A DNA stretch of 64,000 bases from Paenibacillus sp. BIC5C1 (GCF_032399705.1 NZ_CP135922.1:2108001-2172000), one strand, 5' to 3'. Counted from the stretch's first letter, positions 40,858 to 49,759 are shown. Notes: a model not told the origin generated them from the sequence alone. Translations and numbers: made by a program.

Positions 40858-41763
40858 ATGACGAACGAATGGAAAGAAGATCGTGAGAGAAATAATGAAA
40901 TGAACGACATACCATCCGGATTTCATCCGGTATATATGATTGAGCTGTTATTTCAGGAACGTCCCATTATAGATCAGGGGCGTTTGCAGGATGCACTGAG
41001 CCGTCATACCGGACAAGTCCGGCTTGACGTGAAGCAGGGCAATGAGGAACATAATCCCGAGATGCTGGTTTTCTACCATCTGGACCATAAGGTTTCTTTT
41101 CAGGAAGGTAATATTCCAGCACAGACTTGCATGCTCCCTATTACTGAGATTGTAGATCGCGCCCGCTTTGGAGGGGCTTTACAGCAAGCCTGGCATTGGC
41201 CAGAAGCAGGACAAGCTATGGAAACGATCCAATATTCGATCCGGCTTCATGATATGTTCACTGCTGCCATGCCGCGCAAACAGCGACTCGAATTGTTCCA
41301 AAAGACGATTCAGGCTGTTATGGAAGTGATGCCTTGTGAGGCGTTATACTGGTACGGAAGTGACAAGTTGGTTGAACCGGAAGCCTATGTGCTGTCACAG
41401 GAGCGTGAGGAACATCTCTACGCTGCGATGAATGTGCGCATGTATCAGGCTGGGGGTACGGAGGAGCAGCGTCAGCTGGTTATGGACACGGTAGGGTTGT
41501 CAGCACTTGGCGTGCCTGATGTACAGTGTCATTTCATTGGGCTTGATCCGGATACGGTAGCCCAGACATTACTGGGTGCCGCCTATTACATATTTGATCA
41601 GGGAGATGTTCTTCAGGATGGACAGACGCTGGGATCTTCCGGGGGGCGACGCTGGCGTTGTGAGCATCAAGCGGCATTGATTGCACCAGGACGATATGTG
41701 ATTGATCTGGACCCAGGTGATGAACATGCTGCTGCTCCGCTTGAGCCGGCGCGGCAGACTTGA
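40858..41763 (+). CDS. DUF4261 domain protein
   Basis: 301 aa from ATG 40858 (MTNEWKED), GAGGGG 7 nt upstream. The C-terminal third carries VQCHFIGLDPDTVAQTLLGA, YYIFDQGDVLQDGQTLGSS and APGRYVIDLDPG, which fits the DUF4261 pattern, including the final FDQGD and W..C box. The N-terminal portion has a second copy-like region (VYMIELLFQERPIIDQGRLQ, MLVFYHLDHKVSFQEGNIPA). Function is unknown in the family. Probably co-transcribed with the DUF86 gene before it. Confidence 0.7.
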   Translation: MTNEWKEDRERNNEMNDIPSGFHPVYMIELLFQERPIIDQGRLQDALSRHTGQVRLDVKQGNEEHNPEMLVFYHLDHKVSFQEGNIPAQTCMLPITEIVDRARFGGALQQAWHWPEAGQAMETIQYSIRLHDMFTAAMPRKQRLELFQKTIQAVMEVMPCEALYWYGSDKLVEPEAYVLSQEREEHLYAAMNVRMYQAGGTEEQRQLVMDTVGLSALGVPDVQCHFIGLDPDTVAQTLLGAAYYIFDQGDVLQDGQTLGSSGGRRWRCEHQAALIAPGRYVIDLDPGDEHAAAPLEPARQT

Positions 41764-41950
41764 GACATATCTCGATAACGTCAGAAGGTGCGGAAAACGG
41801 TATCCGGAATTTTTTTTGGTATCCGAGTGTCAGGTCAAGCCCTTGCTGCTTATACTGCATCAACAGAGTAGGCATTCGCCCGGATTGACGAGCAACAGGC
41901 TGTTGCTTCGTTATTCGGTACTTCATTTAAGGTAAAGGGAGAGATGCGAC

Positions 41951-42337
41951 GTGAAGGATTCTAACAAAAGTTTGTTGTGGGGAGCATTAATCGGCTCGGT
42001 TGTAGGTTCAGTGACAGCTTTGCTGCTGGCGCCAAAATCCGGACGGGAACTTCGTCAAGATATTTCGGAAGGTGCACGTCAGGTGAGTGAGAAAGGTCAG
42101 GAACTGGCTAGCAAGGTAGGAGAACAAAGCGCACAGATCGTATCCAAAGTAAAAGAGACGGCAGATGTCGTTATCCAGGATATTCAATCCTGGCGCAATT
42201 GCGCTGAAGGTAAAGAAGTGCGCGTATCCGCCGTCATTACTGATTCCGATTCTTCCATCGATGCAGATGCAGCGAATGAGTCAGGCATTGAAGTCATCGC
42301 GAAGCTTCCTGCCGACGACTCCAAAGACAGCATCTAA
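41951..42337 (+). CDS. YtxH domain general-stress-type protein
   Basis: 128 aa. GTG 41951 behind AAGGGAG. YtxH signature at the N-terminus: LLWGALIGSVVGSVTALLLA then PKSGRELRQDISEGARQ, i.e. one transmembrane helix with glycine zipper followed by an amphipathic coiled helix (repeats of EKGQELASKVGEQSAQIVSK). The acidic tail is DSDSSIDADAAN. In Bacillus YtxH is part of the general stress regulon. No SigB-type promoter was read with confidence. Confidence 0.85.
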   Translation: MKDSNKSLLWGALIGSVVGSVTALLLAPKSGRELRQDISEGARQVSEKGQELASKVGEQSAQIVSKVKETADVVIQDIQSWRNCAEGKEVRVSAVITDSDSSIDADAANESGIEVIAKLPADDSKDSI

Positions 42338-42354
42338 AGCTAAGCTTAAATGCG

Positions 42355-42392
42355 AGCAGGCTTTCCTCCATCTGGAGGGGAGCCTGCTTTGT
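42355..42392 (+). terminator. Hairpin, probable terminator
   Basis: AGCAGGCTtTCCTCC / GGAGGggAGCCTGCT with a weak TTTGTT tail. Confidence 0.6.
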
Positions 42393-42556
42393 TGTGCATG
42401 GGCGTACAGGAGTTGTACGATATGGCATTTTGTTTGAACCCTGCGATGAAATCGGGTAAGATGTAGGTACCTTTTTGCCTGAACATTCATACGGTAGGGA
42501 GAAAGCTCTGGGAACCAATTTGTTAACAGAATCAATTCAATGAAGAAGGAAGCGGT

Positions 42557-43372
42557 GTGTTCGTGCAGCAAGCAATCGCTATATTAGACTCCGGTGTAGG
42601 GGGGTTGACGGTCGCCAAGGAAGTGATGCGTCAGCTCCCACGGGAAAAGATCATCTATTTTGGAGATACTGCCCGGACACCGTACGGACCCCGTTCGTCC
42701 GAACAAGTTAAACAATTCACGGAACAAATCGTTGATTTCTTGATCCAGTTCGATCCGAAGGTTATCGTTATCGCCTGTAATACGGCTACGGCAGCAGCGC
42801 TCGACTATATTCGAGCTAAGGTGAATGTGCCTGTCATTGGTGTCATTCATCCGGGAGCACGAGCAGCCATCACAGCGACACGCACAGGACGCATCGGTGT
42901 CATTGGCACCGTGGGAACTATTGGTAGTGGTGCGTATACATCTGCACTCAAACAGTTGTCCCCCTATATTGATGTGGTCAGTCAGGCTTGTCCGGCACTT
43001 GTGCCACTGGTGGAGCAAGGCGAATTCCGTTCCGAGCAAACGACAAGTACGGTGGAGCAATCTTTAGGCGAAATTAAGCAGCAGCCAATTGATTGTCTTA
43101 TTCTGGGTTGTACGCACTATCCTTTTCTCATGGATACCATTCAGGAGGTTATGGGGCAGGAAGTGAAGCTGATTAGTTCGGCAGATGAAACGGCGAGGGA
43201 AATTAGTACGATTTTGTATGATAAACGAAAGCTGGCTAGTGGGGATGAGACGCCGGTCCATCAGTTTTTTTGCACAGGTGATCCACGCATGTTCCAGAAT
43301 ATTACTCGCCAATGGTTGGGAGAGCAGATCTCCAAAACGCCAGTTGTGTGGCAGGTTACGCAATTATCATAG
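42557..43372 (+). CDS. murI: Glutamate racemase
   Basis: 271 aa cofactor-independent racemase converting L- to D-glutamate for peptidoglycan. AILDSGVGGLTVAKEVM near residue 7 holds the Asp/Ser substrate motif. VIACNTATAAAL has the first catalytic Cys and LILGCTHYPFL the second Cys with His. GTG 42557 is chosen with AAGGA 6 nt upstream; GTG 42563 is an alternative. It stands as a single gene. Confidence 0.95.
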   Translation: MFVQQAIAILDSGVGGLTVAKEVMRQLPREKIIYFGDTARTPYGPRSSEQVKQFTEQIVDFLIQFDPKVIVIACNTATAAALDYIRAKVNVPVIGVIHPGARAAITATRTGRIGVIGTVGTIGSGAYTSALKQLSPYIDVVSQACPALVPLVEQGEFRSEQTTSTVEQSLGEIKQQPIDCLILGCTHYPFLMDTIQEVMGQEVKLISSADETAREISTILYDKRKLASGDETPVHQFFCTGDPRMFQNITRQWLGEQISKTPVVWQVTQLS

Positions 43373-43614
43373 CGTTTTTTTTGATTTCTAGGCTTACAAG
43401 AATCCCGGAACATTTAGTGTTCCGGGATTTTTTTGATCATATGAGAAAGTGTAAGAGTTTCGGAATGTTATCATGTTTTTCTTATGTTGGAGGGATTTAC
43501 GCGATTCATGTCACATGACGGACAACCAGATCGGCATACATATTACATACAGTAAGGACACAAGCGAGAAAAGGAGAGGAGATTACACAATTTCCTGAGG
43601 GAAAGGAGATCGAC

Positions 43615-44829
43615 ATGGAGCTGCAATGGATTATTGTTCATCAGGGAGATACCTTGTCGCGTATTGCGGCAGCGAACCATATGACCAGGGAGTTACTGGC
43701 CGCTCTCAACCCGGAAACAGCGTCCCAGCCCTATTTGCTGACAGGACAGATGCTGCGCATTACGCCAGGAACTGGGCGCAGGTACGCAGTACAACCGGGA
43801 GAAAAAGTGGCCAATATTGCATTTCGTTTTGGACTGATTGAAGAAGAATTACGCGAGGCCAATCCAGAAATAGCGAGCATTCCGGAATGGTGCGGACGAT
43901 GTATTCATATTCCGGATTCAAATGGAAAAACTATCGTCAAGCTGCAAGGAGAGTATGGTTACCGTGAAATGAATCGTGATATCGGTTTGCTGGAAAAGAA
44001 ATATCCATTTATCGAGATTGGCTCGATAGGCAGTAGTGTCATGGGCAAGGATTTGCCTTATCTGCGTTTGGGTCAAGGACCCAGACATATTCATGTTAAC
44101 GCATCTGTTCATGCGAATGAGTGGCTGACAACGGCGGTTCTGATGCGGTTCATTGAAGAATACGCCAATGCCTACAGCACACATACGCCGTGGCATCAAT
44201 TCCAGACGGAACGCTGGATGCAGGAAACCACACTGTGGGCTGTGCCCATGGTCAACCCGGATGGAGTTGAATTGGTGCAAGAGGGCGTGGTCAATGATCA
44301 TCCCCATGCAGAAGAGCTGCTGGCATGGAATGCCGGACGCTCCCATTTTACGCATTGGAAGTCCAATATTAGGGGAGTAGACCTTAACGACCAATTTCCG
44401 GCTTATTGGGAGGAAGAGGCAGCCAGAAGAGGGATAACGACTCCAGGGCCCAGAGATTATGCAGGAACGGCGCCTTTATCGGAACCAGAGGCGTGGGCAC
44501 TTGCACAGTGGACCGAGCAGCATTCATTTGATGCCGTCGTTTCACTGCACAGCCAGGGACAGGAAATTTATTGGAACTACCGAGATTTGGAGCCAAAGGA
44601 GAGTGCCCCGCTGTCACGCAGATTGGCAAGGGCTTCAGGGTACAAGGCAGTTAAGCTGGGTGGAAGTGATGCGGGGTACAAAGATTGGTTCATTCAGAAG
44701 TTTCGGAAGCCTGGCTTCACGGTAGAAGTGGGACTCGGAGTCAACCCGCTGCCTATGGATCAGTTCGATGACATCTGCGTAGAGGTTGGCATGCTGTTGG
44801 CTGAATTATTATCACATCGAGAGTATTAA
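43615..44829 (+). CDS. LysM - M14 gamma-D-glutamyl-diaminopimelate endopeptidase
   Basis: 404 aa peptidoglycan-tail peptidase resembling endopeptidase I/YqgT. Two LysM modules: WIIVHQGDTLSRIAAANHMT at residues ~5-50 and RYAVQPGEKVANIAFRFGLI at ~58-100. Then the M14 zinc peptidase: HVNASVHANEWLTTAVLMRF holds His-x-x-Glu, and VVSLHSQGQEIYW the third ligand. VPMVNPDGVELV is the substrate-side motif and FTVEVGLGVNP the catalytic Glu. No signal peptide, so, as for sporulation members, it may act inside the mother cell or on recycled muropeptides. A CATACAT at 43535 could be part of a SigE-type -10, weakly supported. Confidence 0.88.
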   Translation: MELQWIIVHQGDTLSRIAAANHMTRELLAALNPETASQPYLLTGQMLRITPGTGRRYAVQPGEKVANIAFRFGLIEEELREANPEIASIPEWCGRCIHIPDSNGKTIVKLQGEYGYREMNRDIGLLEKKYPFIEIGSIGSSVMGKDLPYLRLGQGPRHIHVNASVHANEWLTTAVLMRFIEEYANAYSTHTPWHQFQTERWMQETTLWAVPMVNPDGVELVQEGVVNDHPHAEELLAWNAGRSHFTHWKSNIRGVDLNDQFPAYWEEEAARRGITTPGPRDYAGTAPLSEPEAWALAQWTEQHSFDAVVSLHSQGQEIYWNYRDLEPKESAPLSRRLARASGYKAVKLGGSDAGYKDWFIQKFRKPGFTVEVGLGVNPLPMDQFDDICVEVGMLLAELLSHREY

Positions 44830-44917
44830 CAGGGGAAACTGAGAACCCATGAAACCTGACTTCACATAATTTGGATGGGGTAACATGAAACTTACGGGTT
44901 GTCCACTCGTATAACAG

Positions 44918-44949
44918 GAACGGGCGCTGTTACCGGCGTTCGTTTTTTT
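44918..44949 (+). terminator. Rho-independent terminator
   Basis: GAACG..GGCGC / CCGG..CGTTC hairpin followed by seven T. Confidence 0.65.
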
Positions 44950-44969
44950 AATCTGCATAGTTCATCGGT

Positions 44970-44991
44970 CGTTCCGGATCTCTCCGGAACG
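44970..44991. other. Perfect 9-bp inverted repeat with TCTC loop
   Basis: CGTTCCGGA / TCCGGAACG, no T-run, between a terminator and the next gene. Candidate operator or RNA processing hairpin. Confidence 0.5.
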
Positions 44992-45060
44992 GGTAATGAT
45001 GGGTGTGACTATAACGTGTGCTGTTTTATTTCAGTGCATTAATCATACGGAGGGGTTCAT

Positions 45061-45318
45061 ATGAAGTGGAGAAGACTGCTGTCATTCAAACGATGGACAC
45101 AAGTATTCAAACGGCTGCCGCGTCTGTTGCGGGCTCCGCAGATCCCTTTGAGTGAGAAGCTGCTGTTCATCATTCCAGCGCTGCTCTACTGGGTGCTTCC
45201 TGACGTGATGCCGTTTATGCCTATAGATGATATCGGGGTTACGTTGTTGCTGATGAACTGGTTTGTAAGTCGTGCGGAGCGCAAATATCCGGTACTTGCA
45301 GCGGGTGCGTCGTCTTAA
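45061..45318 (+). CDS. DUF1232/YkvA-like small protein
   Basis: 85 aa, GGAGGGG just before the ATG. The signature is LFIIPALLYWVLPDVMPFMP followed by IDDIGVTLLLMNWFV, close to the DUF1232 box with proline-rich turn and Asp-Asp. The N-terminus is strongly basic and amphipathic. There is at least one hydrophobic helix, so it is probably membrane-attached. Function unknown. Confidence 0.7.
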   Translation: MKWRRLLSFKRWTQVFKRLPRLLRAPQIPLSEKLLFIIPALLYWVLPDVMPFMPIDDIGVTLLLMNWFVSRAERKYPVLAAGASS

Positions 45319-45462
45319 TCCGACACAAAATGGGTGGTTTTAACATCGATTTTGCATCAATGTTATTGCGAAGCGCAGTAATTTTCTTTACAATAGATGC
45401 TGGAGTTTAGAAATACTGAAAAATTGTTGGAACCAGCAATTAAGATATAGGAGATGAATGAA

Positions 45463-45765
45463 ATGAACTGCAAAATTACACGTAATGCCGCGAAAGTATT
45501 GAAACTTGAACTGGACAAGCCTGAGAACGAAGGTAAATTGCTGCGCGTTGTGATCACACATGCACACGGAGATCATGCCCACTACGGACTCGATATCGAT
45601 ACGCCAAAAGAAAATGATACGGTTGTATCTACCGATAAAGAGATTGACGTTATTATTGAGAATGATCAGCCTTTGCTGGATGGCGTTAAAATTGATTACC
45701 TTTACTTCCCTGAAGAAGGCTTCGTTATTACGAACCCATCCAAAGGCAACCACGGCGACCACTAA
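45463..45765 (+). CDS. HesB/IscA-fold protein without cluster cysteines
   Basis: 100 aa, ATG 45463 with TAGGAG 9 nt upstream (the in-frame ATG 45454 touches that site). The fold is that of A-type Fe-S carriers: ITRNAAKVLKLELDKPEN, LLRVVITHAHGDHAHYGLDI, and PLLDGVKIDYLYFPEEGFVI. The three carrier cysteines of IscA/SufA are missing; only one Cys (residue 3) is present, and the last turn is NPSKGNHGDH. The loop THAHGDHAH contains the HxHxDH pattern of metallo-beta-lactamases, suggesting metal binding of another kind. 21 bp upstream of YuzB, likely one operon. Confidence 0.8.
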   Translation: MNCKITRNAAKVLKLELDKPENEGKLLRVVITHAHGDHAHYGLDIDTPKENDTVVSTDKEIDVIIENDQPLLDGVKIDYLYFPEEGFVITNPSKGNHGDH

Positions 45766-45786
45766 GGGAGCGAAGAAGGGGAACTC

Positions 45787-46008
45787 ATGGCTAACGATAT
45801 CCGCGTATGCGAAAAATGTAATCATATCAGACTAAAATCGATTGTGGCCAAGTTGGAGAAAATGGCTCCGGATACGGAGATCAAAATTGGTTGCAAATCG
45901 TATTGTGGTCCTTGCGCGAAGCGTGCTTTTGTCTTCATCAACGGTCGGTACATCAGTGCTCCGTCAGAAGAAGAAGTGCTTGCAAAAGTAGCGAAATTCG
46001 TGAAGTAA
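45787..46008 (+). CDS. DUF1450 (YuzB-like) protein
   Basis: 73 aa with the DUF1450 signature: VCEKCNHIRLKSIVAKLEKM, IKIGCKSYCGPCAKRAFVFI, and NGRYISAPSEEEVLAKVAKF. The Cys pattern CxxC..C..CGPC suggests a thioredoxin-like fold with Fe-S or thiol chemistry. It follows the IscA-fold protein directly, which supports a shared redox or metal role. GAAGGGG precedes the ATG. Confidence 0.88.
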   Translation: MANDIRVCEKCNHIRLKSIVAKLEKMAPDTEIKIGCKSYCGPCAKRAFVFINGRYISAPSEEEVLAKVAKFVK

Positions 46009-46048
46009 TTATATGGATATGCAGTGGGCAAACTTGTCCACGACAGGA

Positions 46049-46082
46049 AAGAGAGGCCGCGGCCTCTCTTTTTTATTTTTTT
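46049..46082. terminator. Terminator, possibly bidirectional
   Basis: GAGAGGCC / GGCCTCTC with a GC turn, then a long T-run; lies between convergent genes. Confidence 0.8.
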
Positions 46083-46098
46083 TCGGAAATGGTACAGA

Positions 46099-46497
46099 TT
46101 AAAAGGTGAAGCCCTGCATCATTTCAAAAATATCAAAGGTATCCTCTTGAATCTCAATGGCGATGACCGTATCGCTTTTTTTAAAAAAATGAATATTCCC
46201 CATACGCTCTTCTTCCACCTCAACCCATCCGGCTTCGGATAACTTTTCAAAATAATCGGATGGTACATATAATCCTTGTTCACCCCCGATATGTTTCAAT
46301 TCATATGTAATGCCTGTTTGAATGTTTGGGTTGTCTGAATGTGTTGTTATGCTTAGCTGCTTTGCATTCACGGGAACCGGAATCTCGCTATTAATGGGGG
46401 AGCCTGTATATCCCGTTATTTCATACGTCGAAGGTGTACAGCCGCTGGTAAGTAGCAATAAAGATAGCAGAATGAAAACAAACCCAAAATTCTTCAA
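46099..46497 (-). CDS. Lipoprotein, hypothetical
   Basis: 132 aa from TTG 46497 (codes LKNFGF), which has AAGGAGG about 8 nt upstream; the frame opens at 46530. Signal peptide FGFVFILLSLLLLTSGC with lipobox Leu-Thr-Ser-Gly-Cys, so the mature protein is anchored in the outer leaflet by a lipidated Cys. The rest is small beta-strand-like segments (KQLSITTHSDNPNIQTGITY, WVEVEEERMGNIHFFKKSDT). No family recognised. Single gene. Confidence 0.7.
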   Translation of the reverse strand: MKNFGFVFILLSLLLLTSGCTPSTYEITGYTGSPINSEIPVPVNAKQLSITTHSDNPNIQTGITYELKHIGGEQGLYVPSDYFEKLSEAGWVEVEEERMGNIHFFKKSDTVIAIEIQEDTFDIFEMMQGFTF

Positions 46498-46694
46498 ACA
46501 CACACCTCCTTGTGAAAAGGTACTTATCAAATAAACGCATTAGACTGGAAAAGGTTATACAAAATATTGATTTTCATCTCTATCTTGGAGAAAGCAGAGC
46601 GATTCGTCATTGTTTCAGCAAAAGAAGAATAAGGAGGGCCGATGTCAACCATGCTATAGGGGTAACAGGAACATGATCCCAAGGAGGAATACTC

Positions 46695-46976
46695 ATGCCG
46701 AAGCTTTATGATTCCAGTTTGCAAGCCGATACGACCGTATCCCAGGCGCAGAATGCAGTGAACAAACTTCATTTTGCCGTTTCACAGGCAATGTCACATC
46801 CAACAGAACAGACCATTGAACAGGCAGAGCGTCGTTTGGCACATACCGAGCAGGCCATGCGTCAAGCTGAACGTTCGCTTGGAGGTCAGGGTGTTGAGTT
46901 GGCAGAAGAGATGTTCATTGAGGAGAAGAGAAGATTGAACTCGATCCAGAGTCAGAATGGGCAAGGGGATCTATAG
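46695..46976 (+). CDS. Small helical protein, possibly DUF2524 (YtzC)
   Basis: 93 aa, GGAGG 7 nt before ATG. It is almost fully helical, Gln/Glu/Ala-rich (TVSQAQNAVNKLHFAVSQAM, IEQAERRLAHTEQAMRQAER), with heptad-like spacing suggesting a helical hairpin. It resembles DUF2524/YtzC small proteins in length and layout; assignment is tentative. A hairpin AACCCGCA / TGCGGGTT (46995-47024) follows. Confidence 0.6.
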   Translation: MPKLYDSSLQADTTVSQAQNAVNKLHFAVSQAMSHPTEQTIEQAERRLAHTEQAMRQAERSLGGQGVELAEEMFIEEKRRLNSIQSQNGQGDL

Positions 46977-46994
46977 GCGTTCCTGTCACACCAG

Positions 46995-47037
46995 AACCCG
47001 CAGAGCAGCAGTGCTTTGCGGGTTATTCATGTCTTTT
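46995..47037 (+). terminator. Hairpin with delayed T-run
   Basis: AACCCGCA / TGCGGGTT stem, then ATTCATGTCTTTTTT. Confidence 0.5.
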
Positions 47038-47150
47038 TTGAATGACCCCAAGAAGTTGATCTCAGCCAAACTGTGTGTGAAGTGCCGCTTAAAATTTGGT
47101 GAGAAGGTTAATAGACCAAGAGCAGGCAAATTTCACACAGGAGGTACAGA

Positions 47151-47981
47151 ATGACAAAACATATTACAGATTGTACGATTCTGAACAACGGCGTGACGAT
47201 GCCATGGCTGGGATTTGGGACCTATCGAGCAAAAGGTAAAGAAGTACAACAAGCAGTGGAGACTGCATTGGAAGTTGGATATCGTAGCATTGATACGGCG
47301 TCCGTCTATGGAAATGAAGAGGAAGTGGGACAGGCTATAGCGAGCAGTGGTATTGCCCGTAATGAGCTGTTTGTAACAACAAAGCTGTGGAATGAGGACC
47401 AAGGGTTTGATTCGACTTTGAGAGCATTTGAGGCCAGTCAGAAGGCGCTTGGATTAAATGTCATTGATCTATACTTAATTCATTGGCCTGGCAGAGACCA
47501 GTATAAAGAGACGTGGAGAGCATTCGAACGTCTATATAGTGAAGGAAGCGTACGTGCCATTGGTGTAAGTAATTTTGAAGTACACCATCTGCGCGATATC
47601 ATAGATGAAGGTGGGACGGTACCTGCGGTGAATCAGGTGGAACTGCATCCAGGTCTGATTCAACAGGAGCTGCAGGATTTCTGTGGGGAGCAGGGTATTC
47701 AATTGGAGGCGTGGAGCCCCATTATGAGAGGTAAACTGAACAAGGAATCGGCCTTGAAAAGTCTGGCACAGAAATACGGAAAAACACCGGCACAGGTTAT
47801 TCTGCGCTGGGATATCCAGAACCAAATCGTGACGATTCCGAAATCGGTTACCCCTGAGCGGATTCGTGAGAATGCGGACATCTTTGATTTTGAATTGACT
47901 CCTGATGAGCTGAAACTAATTGATGCGCTGGATTCGGATAAACGGACGGGACCACATCCGGATCAGCTATTTTGGGATTGA
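47151..47981 (+). CDS. Aldo/keto reductase
   Basis: 276 aa TIM-barrel NADPH reductase (YvgN/2,5-diketo-gluconate reductase group). Catalytic tetrad visible: Asp in YRSIDTASVYGNEEEVG, Tyr in the same motif, Lys in TTKLWNED, His in YLIHWPG. The NADPH-binding end reads TIPKSVTPERIRENADIFDF. AGGAGG precedes ATG by 6 nt. Reduces aldehydes such as methylglyoxal in relatives; substrate here unknown. Confidence 0.93.
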   Translation: MTKHITDCTILNNGVTMPWLGFGTYRAKGKEVQQAVETALEVGYRSIDTASVYGNEEEVGQAIASSGIARNELFVTTKLWNEDQGFDSTLRAFEASQKALGLNVIDLYLIHWPGRDQYKETWRAFERLYSEGSVRAIGVSNFEVHHLRDIIDEGGTVPAVNQVELHPGLIQQELQDFCGEQGIQLEAWSPIMRGKLNKESALKSLAQKYGKTPAQVILRWDIQNQIVTIPKSVTPERIRENADIFDFELTPDELKLIDALDSDKRTGPHPDQLFWD

Positions 47982-48302
47982 GCATGTAGCTCAATTCCAA
48001 AATGAGTGTTTAATGATCTGCTTGTGGATGTTCCGGTGACGGATCGTTCTTCGTGATATAAAATGAAAGCATAATCCTTTACACTATGCAACTACGTGTG
48101 CAGAACAATCTTTCGATCGCTGTTATCCCCGGATTTTTGGAATTCCCTATCTTCAAAGGGTAACATCCAGTGATAAATGCGAAGTGTATGCTTCCGTTGC
48201 AGCTTTCTTTCAGAAAGCTTTTAGCGCCGCTTCTCCAGATTCGTTCTGCCCTCTCCGTTATAGTGTAAATTATGAGTTCATCTTATGTGGATGGATTTAA
48301 AT
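47982..48302. other. 320-bp non-coding stretch, possible dispersed repeat
   Basis: No open frame of note. The core (about 48130-48270) contains a short hairpin AGCTTTCTTTCAGAAAGCT (48201-48219) and a pyrimidine-rich CTCCAGATTCGTTCTGCCCT. Its composition is unlike flanking intergenic DNA and could be a repeated element or an untranslated RNA. Only a genome search would tell. Confidence 0.3.
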
Positions 48303-48346
48303 AAAGCAGCAGGATCAAGGGAAACCCCTTGATCCTGCTGCTTTAT
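48303..48346. terminator. Long hairpin terminator
   Basis: AAAGCAGCAGGATCAAGGG paired with CCCTTGATCCTGCTGCTTT, 5-nt loop. Near-symmetrical, serving the minus-strand DsbA gene. Confidence 0.85.
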
Positions 48347-48348
48347 TG

Positions 48349-49083
48349 TTATTTGGATTGATCCGGTTGCGGAACCTCGCAGCCGTCTTCTGTGCACACT
48401 CCACTGCCATCTGTGTCAGTGGTGTTGGACTCTACCATGGTGAAAGGGGAACGCTCGTCCCAAGCTTTCTGAATAGCGTCAAGGAACACTTCATCCGGTT
48501 GAGCGCCAGATACAGCGAACTTGCGATCAAATACGAAAAACGGCACACCCCGGATGCCTAACTGTTCGCCTTCGGCCTGGTCAGCACGCACTTGGTCTGC
48601 GAATTGATTGCTTGACAAGACTTCTGCTGCGGCATTGCGGTCCAGACCGACTTCTTCAGCTAACTGGATCAGTACATCGGTATTGCCGACATGTTTGCCT
48701 TCAATGAAAATCGCTTGAAATAATCGTTCGCTCAGTTCAAGCATTTTTCCTTGTGTTTCTGCCCAATGGGTCAGCCGGTGAGCAGAGAAAGAGTTGGTAG
48801 GAATCATCTCATCAATGTTGTATTCCAGTCCAGCTGTACGAGCATTGGCGTTCATCTGTGCATTCATGCCACGTGCCTGCTCCACACTCATATTGTATTT
48901 GGCAGCGAGATATTCCGCGTTGGTTTTGCCACTGTTCAATTCAGCATTTGGATCGAGTTCGAAACTTTTGAACTGTAATTTCACATCATCGCGGTGTGGG
49001 AATTGTGCCAGTACATTCTCCAAACGACGTTTGCCAATATAACAGAAAGGACACATAAAGTCGGACCATATTTCAATATTCAT
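48349..49083 (-). CDS. DsbA family oxidoreductase (FrnE-like)
   Basis: 244 aa thioredoxin-fold protein without signal peptide. The CPFC active site is in IWSDFMCPFCYIGKRRLENV. The helical insert and IRGVPFFVFDRKFAVSGAQP (cis-Pro loop) complete the FrnE subfamily. The C-terminal extension has a second Cys pair, GVCTEDGCEV, as in other Firmicute members. It probably acts as a cytosolic disulfide oxidoreductase or isomerase. The ATG has GGAGG upstream on the minus strand. Confidence 0.9.
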   Translation of the reverse strand: MNIEIWSDFMCPFCYIGKRRLENVLAQFPHRDDVKLQFKSFELDPNAELNSGKTNAEYLAAKYNMSVEQARGMNAQMNANARTAGLEYNIDEMIPTNSFSAHRLTHWAETQGKMLELSERLFQAIFIEGKHVGNTDVLIQLAEEVGLDRNAAAEVLSSNQFADQVRADQAEGEQLGIRGVPFFVFDRKFAVSGAQPDEVFLDAIQKAWDERSPFTMVESNTTDTDGSGVCTEDGCEVPQPDQSK

Positions 49084-49179
49084 GCATTAAAACCTCCATT
49101 ATCTATAAATGAAACCAATACAGTTACAATTATATAGCGACTTTCCATCATTCGCAAGGTTGTGGTTATTCCCAGCCTC

Positions 49180-49227
49180 AAAAAAAGAAGTGCTGAAGCA
49201 TGCAACGGATTGCACTCTCAACACTTG
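49180..49227 (-). terminator. Terminator of the cytidine deaminase gene
   Basis: On the minus strand AAGTGTTGA / TCAGCACTT with a long loop, then TCTTTTTTT. Confidence 0.6.
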
Positions 49228-49239
49228 TAGTTTAACTTC

Positions 49240-49671
49240 TTATTTATCCCGGTATGCTTTGGTCCAATGGTAAGGCTGAATTTCGTCCAATCTCTTGTAA
49301 ATTAAAGTGCCATCCGGGTCGTATACGGCAGCTTTCACGTCTTCTCCCCAGAAAAACAGTCGTTCTTGGCACACACCACAAGGGGTGAGGACCTTGAATG
49401 CCGAGTACTCATCGTCACGTGCCACGCAGATCGAGTGGGTGACACGCTCGTTTAATTTGTGTGCTTCCAGATAGGCTCCTGTTTCCATACATAAGTGTGT
49501 GGCGTCATTAATCACTTCTGGAGCTACGCTGATTAACAGCGAGCCAGATTCAGTATAAACGGCAGCCGCCCCACCCCACCCTTGAGGGTAGCGATGTTTG
49601 ACAAAGTTTGCTGCTTCTTCGAACAGCTTTTGTTCAATATTGAATTGATCTGGATGTGACGTCATGGTCAT
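49240..49671 (-). CDS. Cytidine deaminase-like protein
   Basis: 143 aa. The zinc-deaminase motif is LCMETGAYLEA (Cys-x-Glu, the first ligand Cys as in CDA/blasticidin-S-deaminase types) with TPCGVCQERLFFWG supplying the other two Cys. GGAAAVYTESGSLLISVAPE matches the substrate side. TGGAG lies 7 nt before the ATG. Whether it deaminates cytidine or another nucleoside or drug is open; true Bacillus Cdd is about 136 aa and similar. Confidence 0.82.
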   Translation of the reverse strand: MTMTSHPDQFNIEQKLFEEAANFVKHRYPQGWGGAAAVYTESGSLLISVAPEVINDATHLCMETGAYLEAHKLNERVTHSICVARDDEYSAFKVLTPCGVCQERLFFWGEDVKAAVYDPDGTLIYKRLDEIQPYHWTKAYRDK

Positions 49672-49759
49672 GCATTAGCTCCATTTCAGTGTAGTGTCGG
49701 CTTAGCTTTGAAAAATGAATAATACATTTCTGTCGGTGCAATGTTCCGCTTAGTGTTTG

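Noticed and set aside
40385..41763. HepT/MNT toxin-antitoxin pair
   Set aside because: The DUF86 protein lacks the R-x4-H motif and the next gene is DUF4261, not a nucleotidyltransferase.
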